This document shows positions 27,066 to 34,322 of a stretch of DNA of 64,000 nucleotides, one piece after another (position 1 is the stretch's first letter; each line of letters opens with the position of its first letter). The notes beneath the pieces are model-generated. The model searched no databases. It saw only the letters and a list, made by a program, of their open reading frames with translations, and was not told the origin of the DNA. Source of the stretch: Elusimicrobiota bacterium. GTDB taxonomy: Bacteria > Elusimicrobiota > Elusimicrobia > Elusimicrobiales > Elusimicrobiaceae. A program made the position numbers and the translations under genes. The stretch is from assembly GCA_009778915.1 (NCBI GenBank), contig WRFH01000001.1, positions 248,001-312,000 on the forward strand. Reading direction: 5' to 3'.

Positions 27066-27608
27066 ATGGCAACATTAATTACGTTGGAAGAAGTCAAGCA
27101 ATATTTTGAGACGGAAGACAACGCGCGGGACGGGATATTGAACGCTTTAATACAAAGCGTAAGCAGCGCGGCGGAAGTTTTTACCGGCCGATTTATAATA
27201 AACCGCGTTATAGACGAAGAACTGCATTTTTTTGAGCGTGCTGAACGGTCATTGCGGCTTAATTTTTATCCTGTAAAACAAATAATAAAAATAATCCAAA
27301 ACGGACAGGAAGTAGATATCGCGCAAATTACCGCGGATAAAGAAAGCGGTATTTTAAGACGCCACTATGATTCTTTTTCCGGCGCGGTTTTAGTAACTTA
27401 TGAGGCCGGTCTGTCCGGCGATACCGCCGGCGTGCCTCAGGATATAAAACTTGCCTGCGCGCAGTGGATAAAATATTTTCTTTCGTCTGATGCGGCGGTA
27501 AAAAGTGAAAGTCTGGGTGATTATTCCGTCTCATACGCGGAACTTTGCGGCGGAATGCCGGCACAGGCTGCCGCGGTCTTGGAAAAATATAAGAGGTATA
27601 ACGTATGA
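27066..27608 (+). CDS. Head-tail connector (gp6-like adaptor)
   Basis: A 180-residue protein starting ITLEEVKQYFETEDNARDGILNALIQSVSSAAEVFTGRF, typical of the phage gp6-like connector family that forms a ring under the portal. The second half is beta-rich with DIKLACAQWIKYFLS. Position directly after the capsid gene and overlap with the next start (ATGA) match siphovirus head modules. Role inferred from family and order. Confidence 0.82.
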   Translation: MATLITLEEVKQYFETEDNARDGILNALIQSVSSAAEVFTGRFIINRVIDEELHFFERAERSLRLNFYPVKQIIKIIQNGQEVDIAQITADKESGILRRHYDSFSGAVLVTYEAGLSGDTAGVPQDIKLACAQWIKYFLSSDAAVKSESLGDYSVSYAELCGGMPAQAAAVLEKYKRYNV

Positions 27609-27931
27609 GCTTTTCATCTCTTTTAAACCGCCACTGCACTGTGGAAACAGCGGTCAAAACACAAAACCAGGTTACCGGGGAAACAATAATGCAGTGGGCG
27701 CCGCTTTACCAGAACGTAAAATGCCGGATAAGAACTCGCACGGCGGAAGAAAGAAAAAACTCTTCTTCGGAATATAAAGTTTCCACGCACGCGATGTATC
27801 TTGAATATTTAAAACTGGAAGACGCGCTTACGCGGATAATCTGCGACGGTAAAACTTACCGCGTAACCGGCCAGTTGAATATGGGCGGCGGACATGAATA
27901 TCTTTGCCTGTATCTGGAGGTTAAAGAATAA
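27605..27931 (+). CDS. Head-tail joining (stopper/head closure) protein
   Basis: A 108-residue small beta-rich protein resembling the phage head-tail joining family (SPP1 gp16 / HK97 gp7-like). It opens with LLNRHCTVETAVKTQNQVTGE and contains YRVTGQLNMGGGHEYLCLYLE near the end. Overlaps the connector stop by 4 bp. In such modules it closes the capsid exit and docks the tail. Confidence comes from size, position and general sequence pattern. Confidence 0.75.
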   Translation: MSFSSLLNRHCTVETAVKTQNQVTGETIMQWAPLYQNVKCRIRTRTAEERKNSSSEYKVSTHAMYLEYLKLEDALTRIICDGKTYRVTGQLNMGGGHEYLCLYLEVKE

Positions 27932-28038
27932 TGCTTAATTACCATGCTTCGTCCGGCAAATATTCCGGATTTAAAAATCTTTTTTTGCTGCTTAAAGAAA
28001 AACTGAGGAGGGGTTATGATATTAAAAGATATTTATAA
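27931..28038 (+). CDS. Possible 35-residue ORF in the connector region
   Basis: ATG overlaps the preceding stop (TAATG) and the frame ends 23 bp into the next gene. The peptide is basic with a hydrophobic centre (GFKNLFLLLKEKLRRG). It may only couple translation to the next gene, whose Shine-Dalgarno (GAGGAGGGG) lies inside it. Weak candidate. Confidence 0.3.
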   Translation: MLNYHASSGKYSGFKNLFLLLKEKLRRGYDIKRYL

Positions 28039-28420
28039 TTTTTTAGCCGCGGACGCCGGACTAAAAAATTTACTGTCTTCGTCTGAAAAAGACAGCAAAA
28101 TTTACCCGAATATCGCCAAAATTATGAGCGCGCCGCCTTTTCTTGTCTACCGCAGTTCAAACCCCGGCGGCACGCAGAATGAAATTTTGAGCGAGGAAAT
28201 ATTAGACATAATCATAACCGCGCAAAATTTTGAAACTGTCTGTCTTATCACCGGGCGCTTAACGGAACTTTTAGACGGCGTAACGGATATTCCTTCCGCT
28301 GATTTTAATATATATTACAGCAAAAAAACCGGCGGCTCGGATTACGCGGACGAACTTTACAGAAACGTGCGCGTATTAAATTTTAATTTAAAATTCAGAA
28401 GTAAACAGGAGATTTTATGA
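28016..28420 (+). CDS. Tail terminator/tail completion-like protein
   Basis: A 134-residue protein following the head closure gene. The N-terminal helix (MILKDIYNFLAADAGLKNLL) and PFLVYRSSNPGG, then EEILDIIITAQNFETVCLITGRLTELLDG, match the pattern of the DUF3168/tail terminator group in which a small alpha/beta protein caps the tail tube. It starts after a strong Shine-Dalgarno and overlaps the tail tube gene by 4 bp. Assignment rests on pattern, size and order. Confidence 0.7.
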   Translation: MILKDIYNFLAADAGLKNLLSSSEKDSKIYPNIAKIMSAPPFLVYRSSNPGGTQNEILSEEILDIIITAQNFETVCLITGRLTELLDGVTDIPSADFNIYYSKKTGGSDYADELYRNVRVLNFNLKFRSKQEIL

Positions 28421-28923
28421 CGACAAATATAGTAGTAGGTTTGCAGACTCAGAATACAATCAGCCTGGCCCCTTACGGCGCGGCCGAAGATGTCGGAGCG
28501 TTGCTGGGCCTTGTTAAAGGTGGCATCAGCATTGAGCATGACACGACGGCGCAGGAAATTATGGTGGACCAGTATCTGGGGCCGATTGACATTATAACCA
28601 CGGCTGAAAGTCTGACAATAAAAACGACTTTGGCGGAAGCGACGCTGGCCAATCTTGCCGCCGCGTTTGGCGCCCAGGCGCCTGAGCAGGATGTATTAAA
28701 TCTGACTACGGCGGCGGATAATTTTTACACGCTTTACATAAACGTAAAAGGCGCGCAGAGCAAAAAACGCAAGTATACTTTTTGGAAGTGTAAAGTAAAA
28801 GGTAAAACCAGCCAGGCATATAAACGCGACGGGGAAACCGTGGCGGATATTGAATTTAACGTGCTTGTTGACACATCAAAAAGCGCAGACAGCAGGTTTG
28901 GCAAAGTTGAAGATTTAGATTAA
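28417..28923 (+). CDS. Major tail tube protein
   Basis: A 168-residue beta-rich protein in the tail tube position. The opening NTISLAPYGAAEDVGALLGLVKGGISIEHD, a mid alternating-strand region and the C-terminal DGETVADIEFNVLVD fit siphovirus tail tube subunits that stack as hexameric rings. The gene lies between the tail terminator and the tail assembly chaperone, the canonical order. No membrane or signal features. Confidence 0.75.
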   Translation: MTTNIVVGLQTQNTISLAPYGAAEDVGALLGLVKGGISIEHDTTAQEIMVDQYLGPIDIITTAESLTIKTTLAEATLANLAAAFGAQAPEQDVLNLTTAADNFYTLYINVKGAQSKKRKYTFWKCKVKGKTSQAYKRDGETVADIEFNVLVDTSKSADSRFGKVEDLD

Positions 28924-28935
28924 CCCGGGGGAACC

Positions 28936-29301
28936 ATGACGCCGTTTACTGAGAAAAAAGTACGCATTTCCATAGTCGGGCGGGAGATTGAAATAAAACC
29001 GCTGACGCTTAAACAAACTATCATGCTGGGCACAATGTTCGGCAGGATTTATCAGGAAATAAACAAAACGCGTGACGATAACGAAAACTTTATCTTTAAA
29101 ATAATTTCCGGCGCGCGCCCGGAAGACGCTGACGATATTATAAATATTCTCAGTAATTTTTCTTTTGAAGATTTTACAAATATTTCGGAGAAAATATCTC
29201 TGGAAGAGACCGCGGCGCTGGCCCGCGCGGTGGCTGAGGTTAATGATTTTGAGGGGATAAGCGCAAATTTCAAATCGGCGTTCGGAAAGATGAAAATTTA
29301 G
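28936..29301 (+). CDS. Tail assembly chaperone, zero-frame product
   Basis: A 121-residue, mostly helical acidic protein (from TPFTEKKVRISIVGREIEI) in the position of lambda gpG. Such proteins coat the tape measure during tail assembly and are usually made in a short and a frameshifted long form. Here the zero frame stops at 29301 and the -1 frame continues to 29513 without a start codon of its own (see the next entry). Function is inferred from order and frameshift architecture. Confidence 0.72.
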   Translation: MTPFTEKKVRISIVGREIEIKPLTLKQTIMLGTMFGRIYQEINKTRDDNENFIFKIISGARPEDADDIINILSNFSFEDFTNISEKISLEETAALARAVAEVNDFEGISANFKSAFGKMKI

Positions 29302-29513
29302 ACGCAATTTCGGGCGCCGTCGGGCTGATAGCGTCGGTATTCGGTTACGGGACGGAGTATATTTTGGAGCACTCTCTGGCGTGGTTTTTATGGGCGCTGC
29401 GCGCGGCGGCCAAGGAACGCGGGGATTTTATAGCCGGTTTTTTCGGCCGGCAGGAATGTTCTGCCGATGAAACAAAAGAAAATTTAACAAAAATCGGAAT
29501 TAAATATGAATGA
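28936..29513 (+). CDS. Tail assembly chaperone, predicted -1 frameshift product
   Basis: The heptamer A-AAT-TTC at 29265-29271 is read in the zero frame as AAT-TTC and fits the X-XXY-YYZ rule for -1 slippage. The -1 frame is open only from 29253 (after a TGA at 29250), so the site falls within the 48-bp overlap. After slippage, 80 more codons add a helical, Trp/Phe-rich tail (for example YILEHSLAWFLWALRAAA) ending at the TGA at 29511-29513, for a product of about 192 residues. The 205 bp between the zero-frame stop and the next start are otherwise unexplained. A second, weaker slip candidate is CGGAAAG at 29283-29289. Confidence 0.65.
29265..29271 (+). promoter_or_regulatory. Predicted -1 ribosomal frameshift heptamer
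   Basis: AAATTTC in the phase A-AAT-TTC, inside the zero/-1 overlap window 29253-29301 of the tail chaperone gene. Confidence 0.6.
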
Positions 29514-30219
29514 AAATAAAACAGGAAATTTTTTTGTCGAGCTTGGGGCCGTTTTTAACCCCCAGGGTTTTGACGAAGCGGACGAACGCACAAACCAGAC
29601 CGCGGCCAATGTCAGCAAATCGTTTGATAATTTAAATACAAAAACTTCAAACTATGGTACAAATATGTCGCGGGTTATAGGCAGCGGAAGCAAAATTTCC
29701 GCCGGATATATGCAAAGTTTTTTTGACAGTTCTTCCAAAGGTTTTTTAAATCTGGAAACTCTTACAAAAAATGTTTTTAGCAGTATGCTGGGCTCTTTTA
29801 CCGGCATGATTACGCAGATGATGACAAACGCCGCGCTGAGCGGCGCGGCAAGTTTGTTCGGCGGCGGCGGTTTGCTGGGCGGGCTTCTGGGTTCGCGGAA
29901 AACCGGCGGGCCGATAGCGGAGACCGGGGCCTATCTTCTGCACGCGGGCGAATATGTCCTGCCAAGCGACGTTGTGTCTTCTATAAAACAAGGCGCGGCG
30001 CCGGCAGGCCCGGGCGGCGGAAATGTTTTTGCCGGCGGCGCGGTAAATATAACTTTAAATACTCCCGTTACGGTTAACGGTTCAGCGTCTCAGACGGACG
30101 CGCGCGAACTGGCGGAACAAATATCGGCCGCCGTCAGGCGCGGCGCGGCGTGGGCTGTGGAACACGCTAAAATAAATTACAAAGTAGGCCAGCAGAAAAG
30201 CGGGGAGGTTTCTTTATGA
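29506..30219 (+). CDS. Very short tape-measure-like tail protein
   Basis: A 237-residue protein in the tape-measure position. The middle is hydrophobic and helical (GMITQMMTNAALSGAASLFG), then glycine-rich, and the C-terminal part GGPIAETGAYLLHAGEYVLPSDVV matches the G-G-x-x-x-x-G-x-Y-x-x-H-x-G-E-Y-V-x-P signature at the ends of lambda-type tape measure proteins. Complete phage tape measures usually have 600 to over 1500 residues. At about 0.15 nm per residue this one would set a tail of roughly 35 nm. Start and stop are clean, so it is short by design or an ancient deletion. ATGA overlap with the next gene. Confidence 0.7.
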   Translation: MNENKTGNFFVELGAVFNPQGFDEADERTNQTAANVSKSFDNLNTKTSNYGTNMSRVIGSGSKISAGYMQSFFDSSSKGFLNLETLTKNVFSSMLGSFTGMITQMMTNAALSGAASLFGGGGLLGGLLGSRKTGGPIAETGAYLLHAGEYVLPSDVVSSIKQGAAPAGPGGGNVFAGGAVNITLNTPVTVNGSASQTDARELAEQISAAVRRGAAWAVEHAKINYKVGQQKSGEVSL

Positions 30220-30866
30220 GCCGTTCACCGATAATAATATACGAAGATATGGCCGTCAGATATGCGCCGTCTTTTATTTTGCCTTATGAAACAGACCAAA
30301 GCACGGCGAATTTTGGTGTAGAGTTTACAGAAGAAATAAATTTTGACGCCGTTTATTTTTCCGCAAGCGGGTTAAAAAAAATAACGGTTTCTTCTGATGG
30401 TAATATTTTATTTGAGCAGGATAATATCACTCAGCCCGCTAACTTCGGGAAAATTAACGCGTCCGATGTGAGTAACGTTACTATCGCACTTGAAGCGCAG
30501 GAAAATAATATCCAAATTGACGCGTTTAAACTGCTGCGTTCCGCCGTAAATCTCGGCGTATGCGCGGTTGATTTTACGCGCTCTGATTATGCAAAACAGG
30601 GATACTATTATTTAAACGACGGCTCCCTGCTGGCGTGGAAAGAATATCAGAAAGCCGGCGGCCGCATGAATATTACAAACTGCTCTTTTGGCGTAAAAAA
30701 TAAAATACTTAAAGCTTTTGAAGAAAATTCTTTTTTGTCTTTCCAGTTAAATCCCGATATTGACGCGGCCGCGCTTTACGATTTCGCGCTTGTAAAAGCG
30801 CCTACGGAAAAGTTTGACATTAAGACAGGTCTTTTTGAACTGGAACTTAATTTGGCGCAGAGGTAA
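30216..30866 (+). CDS. Tail protein after the tape measure (distal-tail position)
   Basis: A 216-residue protein, beta-rich, without recognised motif. It occupies the place of distal tail proteins that join tail tube to hub. Segments such as INFDAVYFSASGLKKITVSSDGN suggest a jelly-roll or galactose-binding-like fold. It overlaps the tape measure stop by 4 bp and ends 1 bp before the hub start. Function is from position only. Confidence 0.6.
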   Translation: MSRSPIIIYEDMAVRYAPSFILPYETDQSTANFGVEFTEEINFDAVYFSASGLKKITVSSDGNILFEQDNITQPANFGKINASDVSNVTIALEAQENNIQIDAFKLLRSAVNLGVCAVDFTRSDYAKQGYYYLNDGSLLAWKEYQKAGGRMNITNCSFGVKNKILKAFEENSFLSFQLNPDIDAAALYDFALVKAPTEKFDIKTGLFELELNLAQR

Positions 30867-30867
30867 T

Positions 30868-33228
30868 ATGCAGACAATCAGCGATGAATTTAAAAATCAA
30901 TTATCTTCCCAAAACCCGCGTTATATAAAACAGGTTTTTTTGACGTCCAGAAAATTTGAGAACGGCGTTGAAGTTTACGGGCCGGCGGCGGATATTTCGG
31001 ACCGCGTGATTGAAATAGCGCCGATAAAATGGAAGCTGGATAATGAAGGTTATTCCGTCTGGAATACGCCGAACACCGTCATAACTCTGGCCGATACCGA
31101 CGGCGCTTTCGCGCGCGGCGGAGCGCTTTTCCCGCCCGGGTTTGATATTTATAAGAGTAAAATTACTATTTATGCCGGCGTAATAAACGGCGCGGCGGTT
31201 GAAAAATTGCCTATGTTCGAGGGATATATTTTAGATTCTCCCGTCTATCAGCCTGAGGAAAAAACCGTGGGAATAACCGCGCTCGGCCGCTTTGCCGTTC
31301 TTGCCGAGACGGACGCGGAAAAAATATCGTTGTCCGCGGACGACGTACAGGCTGTGGCCGTCGATGCGCGTACTTTTAATACGCCCGGCACGGCGCTGAG
31401 CCGCGTGACGAGCGTCAAAAAAGGTCTGAGTTTTGACAGCGCGGGAACGCTTGTTGAAAATTATGATTACACCGTAGCGGATTTAAATTTATATAAAAAA
31501 CCGGCGGTAATAAATTTAAAATCTGATATTGCGGCGGGCGAAAATATCTGGCTGACTTATTCACAATGGTATGAAGACAAAGAAATAGACTGGATAGCCG
31601 CCGCTGTCGCGGACGCGGCTGGCATTGAGGACAGATATATCGAGCCCGTCGAATTCGAACGCAGCGTATCGAACAGTTTTATGGAAGGCGGCGGCAGTTC
31701 TTTTGCCGGCACATGCAGCGACACCGAAATAAAAAATAACGCCGTTACGCTTAGCAGTACTTTCCCGCAGCCGGTAAACCTCGAATGGACTTCCGTTGAA
31801 AAACCGACGGGCACGACCTGGACTTTTGCGCCGGACAGCGCCCTTGTCGCCGGAACTCTTACGACATACGCCAGCGCAAAAGCCGCGCAGACGCTTGCCT
31901 ACGGAACCTGGGAATTCAGCATGGACCCTATTTGGGACGGACAGAAATGTTACTACCATTTTATAAGCGATAACGGCACAAGAACAACGTCAAAAGGCTA
32001 CGCGTTCAGTATTGAAAGAACGACGACGGGTTATCTGTACCTGCGCATTTACAGGGTTGACAGCGGCACGCTTAAAAGCTTGGTGCAGGCGACGGTGCTT
32101 TTCGGCCCGGTAGTTTCACAGGCTTACATAAGAATAACGCGGTTTACAAACGGCGATTTTCAAATGCAGTGCCACCCGACGGCGCCGCTGGTCATAGAGT
32201 GGCGGGAACTGGGCGTTGTCTGTAATGATAACACTTATACGACGTCGGCTTACCAGATTGCCGTGTTTTACGCTTACGGGACCGGCAACAATATTTCCCA
32301 TATAAAAATTTCTGATAAAACGGCGACGGTTTATACCGCCGTTTCGCCGGAAGGCGATTATACCAGCCCGGTGATTTTCGGCGGCGATACTTTTAAGGAA
32401 TGGGGCGGTTTTGAAGCGGTGCAAAGTCTTCCGCAGGGTTGTACAAGTAATTTTTTTATAAGAGTAAAAAACGGTGAGCAGGCCGCATTTTCCGATTGGC
32501 AGAACATAACTGACGGTTTTATACCGGATAGAAATTTTAGATATGTCCAGCTCAAGTGGAACGGCGCGGCTAATCCGGACGACAGCCAAAACCTTCCAGT
32601 TTTGATTTCGTGGAATTTACCGTGGTATACCGGCAGCACGACGATAGCAGTCGTAAACACTTACGGCCTTAACGGGCAGGACGTTATTCAGGCGCTTGCC
32701 GCGTTCAGCACTTTTGAGACGGGTTTTGACAGAAACGGCAAATTTCTGTTCCGCGCCAGAAATAAAAATACCGACGGCGCGGAAAATATTCGGCCGCGGG
32801 ATATTTATAAGATAGAAAGCGTCAGTTCCGGGCTTGATTATGTTTATAACCATATAAACGCGGAATTAGGAGCGCATAAAGTCGGTATAGATTCTTATAC
32901 ACTGGGCGAGCCCAGCCCGAACTCAATAGACGTTAACGGGCGCAGGGAGATGACGCTGGAATCGTCTGCATTTCTGCCGCCGGAAAGCGTGGACATGGCC
33001 GGCACTTTGGCGGCTACCGTTTATTATTATTTGTATAAACCGCGCCGCCGCGCCGCGGTAGTTACAAGGTTCATGCCGCAGCTGGATTTGGGCGATATAG
33101 TAAAAATAAACTGCGGCCCGTCACGGAAATACCCGCAGTATTTAGACGGTATTTTTGCGACGGTTGAAGGCCTGGAGTTTGACCTTGAGAACTGGACTAC
33201 GCGCATGGACCTTGCGGAGGTTATATGA
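30868..33228 (+). CDS. Large tail hub/tip protein
   Basis: About 786 residues from the ATG at 30868, chosen over an in-frame upstream start at 30814 because it directly follows the previous stop with AGAGGT before it. The N-terminal 150 residues (ISDRVIEIAPIKWKLD, NTVITLADTDGAF, FEGYILDSPVY) look like hub domains of siphovirus tail tips. The centre is Thr/Ser/Tyr-rich beta structure, possibly lectin-like, and the C-terminus (residues about 620-786) again looks hub-like, with LGDIVKINCGPSRKYP. It probably forms the receptor-binding or penetration tip. It overlaps the next gene by ATGA. Confidence 0.65.
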   Translation: MQTISDEFKNQLSSQNPRYIKQVFLTSRKFENGVEVYGPAADISDRVIEIAPIKWKLDNEGYSVWNTPNTVITLADTDGAFARGGALFPPGFDIYKSKITIYAGVINGAAVEKLPMFEGYILDSPVYQPEEKTVGITALGRFAVLAETDAEKISLSADDVQAVAVDARTFNTPGTALSRVTSVKKGLSFDSAGTLVENYDYTVADLNLYKKPAVINLKSDIAAGENIWLTYSQWYEDKEIDWIAAAVADAAGIEDRYIEPVEFERSVSNSFMEGGGSSFAGTCSDTEIKNNAVTLSSTFPQPVNLEWTSVEKPTGTTWTFAPDSALVAGTLTTYASAKAAQTLAYGTWEFSMDPIWDGQKCYYHFISDNGTRTTSKGYAFSIERTTTGYLYLRIYRVDSGTLKSLVQATVLFGPVVSQAYIRITRFTNGDFQMQCHPTAPLVIEWRELGVVCNDNTYTTSAYQIAVFYAYGTGNNISHIKISDKTATVYTAVSPEGDYTSPVIFGGDTFKEWGGFEAVQSLPQGCTSNFFIRVKNGEQAAFSDWQNITDGFIPDRNFRYVQLKWNGAANPDDSQNLPVLISWNLPWYTGSTTIAVVNTYGLNGQDVIQALAAFSTFETGFDRNGKFLFRARNKNTDGAENIRPRDIYKIESVSSGLDYVYNHINAELGAHKVGIDSYTLGEPSPNSIDVNGRREMTLESSAFLPPESVDMAGTLAATVYYYLYKPRRRAAVVTRFMPQLDLGDIVKINCGPSRKYPQYLDGIFATVEGLEFDLENWTTRMDLAEVI

Positions 33229-33476
33229 ATGGCGATATTACTTTAAGTCCTCCGCCCAATTTCAATTTTCCGAAAGATATTTTTTTAATAATTGCGGCGC
33301 TCATATCATTCTCTTTGTGGCTGGCTTCGACGGTGAATACTCCGCACAAGATTGAAGACCTTGAAGTCCGCATGCAGCACGCGGAGCATAATTACGCGGC
33401 TCTGGAAGCGCAGATTAACTCCGCGTCGCAGGATATAAGAGACATAAAAAATTTCCTTATGAGAGGCCAGAAATGA
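33225..33476 (+). CDS. Small membrane-anchored coiled-coil protein (spanin/holin-like position)
   Basis: An 83-residue protein with one N-terminal membrane segment (about 18-37, DIFLIIAALISFSLWLAST) followed by a coiled coil (IEDLEVRMQHAEHNYAALEA). N-in membrane anchor plus periplasmic coiled coil is the layout of inner-membrane spanins; XhlA-type haemolysins have a similar coil but a C-terminal anchor. Overlaps the hub stop and the peptidase start by 4 bp each. Confidence 0.6.
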   Translation: MNGDITLSPPPNFNFPKDIFLIIAALISFSLWLASTVNTPHKIEDLEVRMQHAEHNYAALEAQINSASQDIRDIKNFLMRGQK

Positions 33477-33904
33477 CGGATTTTTATTTAAGCGAGAATT
33501 TTACTTTTTTTGAACTTACCGCGACTTCCGAAAGAGAATTGCTGGACTTTAACCGGGCGGAGGGGATAAATTTTATAATCCCGCTCAGCGTTCTGTGCGA
33601 AGAAATTCTGGAGAAAGTTTATAAAATGTACGGCGTAAAACCGGCGGTAACTTCCGCTTTCCGCTGCAAGATTTTAAACGATAAATTACGCGGTTCCGCG
33701 GACAGCCAGCATTTGAAGGGGGAAGCGGCGGATTTTGTTTTGCCTGGTATAAGCTGCGCGGAAGTTTTTGAGAAAATAAAAAATTCCGGCCTTGCTTACG
33801 GCCAGCTTATTTTGGAAAAAGCCGGCGGCAAAAGATGGGTTCACATAAGTCTTGGCGTGCCGTACCGCCCCGCGGAAAAGTGCGGGCAAAATTTAATTTT
33901 ATGA
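33473..33904 (+). CDS. M15-type D-Ala-D-Ala carboxypeptidase endolysin
   Basis: A 143-residue peptidase of the Peptidase_M15_3 group, which cleaves peptidoglycan peptides with a zinc ion. Zinc motifs: SAFRC, then SQHLKGEAADF (H and D ligands) and the C-terminal WVHISLG (third ligand His). The N-terminal LSENFTFFELTAT is the usual family start. No signal peptide, so release needs a holin. It sits between two small membrane-protein genes, forming a lysis cassette. Confidence 0.88.
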   Translation: MTDFYLSENFTFFELTATSERELLDFNRAEGINFIIPLSVLCEEILEKVYKMYGVKPAVTSAFRCKILNDKLRGSADSQHLKGEAADFVLPGISCAEVFEKIKNSGLAYGQLILEKAGGKRWVHISLGVPYRPAEKCGQNLIL

Positions 33905-33996
33905 TTGATTTATTAAAAAAATTAATGGGGTACGGTATATCTTTTACCGTGTATTTCCGCTGGACGGGATATAAAACCCCAAAGGAGAATAAATGA
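33901..33996 (+). CDS. Possible 31-residue ORF in the lysis cassette
   Basis: ATG overlaps the peptidase stop and its stop overlaps the next start, both as ATGA. The peptide is short, with LLKKLMGYGISFTVYFRW as an amphipathic segment. Coupling at both ends makes translation plausible, but no family is known. Confidence 0.4.
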   Translation: MIDLLKKLMGYGISFTVYFRWTGYKTPKENK

Positions 33997-34286
33997 TAAA
34001 AACAGTTGTATCAAAAGTAATAGGTTTTTTAGTGCCGAGCAAAGTCACGAATATTTTTACCGGCTTGCAGTCTTTTCTTTCGGGCAAAAAAACATATTTG
34101 GCGGCCACTATTATGCTGCTTCAGGCTGTAAGTATGCTGGTGGACCAGTTTACTGGTCTTAACGGCGTGGGCGGCTTATACGGCATGATAAAAAACTTAA
34201 CTTCGGGGGAAGGTTTTACAAGACTTGCGGAGGCGCTTGCCGTTTTCGGCCTGCGCTCCGCGATACCGTCCTCTGACGGGGAATAA
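33993..34286 (+). CDS. Small membrane protein at the operon end (holin candidate)
   Basis: A 97-residue protein with a hydrophobic segment (TYLAATIMLLQAVSMLVDQF) and weaker amphipathic stretches before and after. It has the size and position of a holin, next to the M15 peptidase. Preceded by AAAGGAG. A strong terminator follows its stop at once. No homologue recognised. Confidence 0.55.
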   Translation: MIKTVVSKVIGFLVPSKVTNIFTGLQSFLSGKKTYLAATIMLLQAVSMLVDQFTGLNGVGGLYGMIKNLTSGEGFTRLAEALAVFGLRSAIPSSDGE

Positions 34287-34317
34287 AAAAACGGGCGGAA
34301 TTTCCGCCCGTTTTTTT
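34285..34317. terminator. Strong bidirectional terminator between head-tail operon and feoB
   Basis: Sixteen-base arms, A7 plus CGGGCGGAA and its complement ending in T7, shared by the convergent transcripts. Confidence 0.9.
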
Positions 34318-34322
34318 ATTTT

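Noticed and set aside
25812-34286. Tailocin (phage-tail bacteriocin) reading of the phage-like operon
   Set aside because: A capsid gene and head-tail connector genes are present, whereas tailocins lack head genes.
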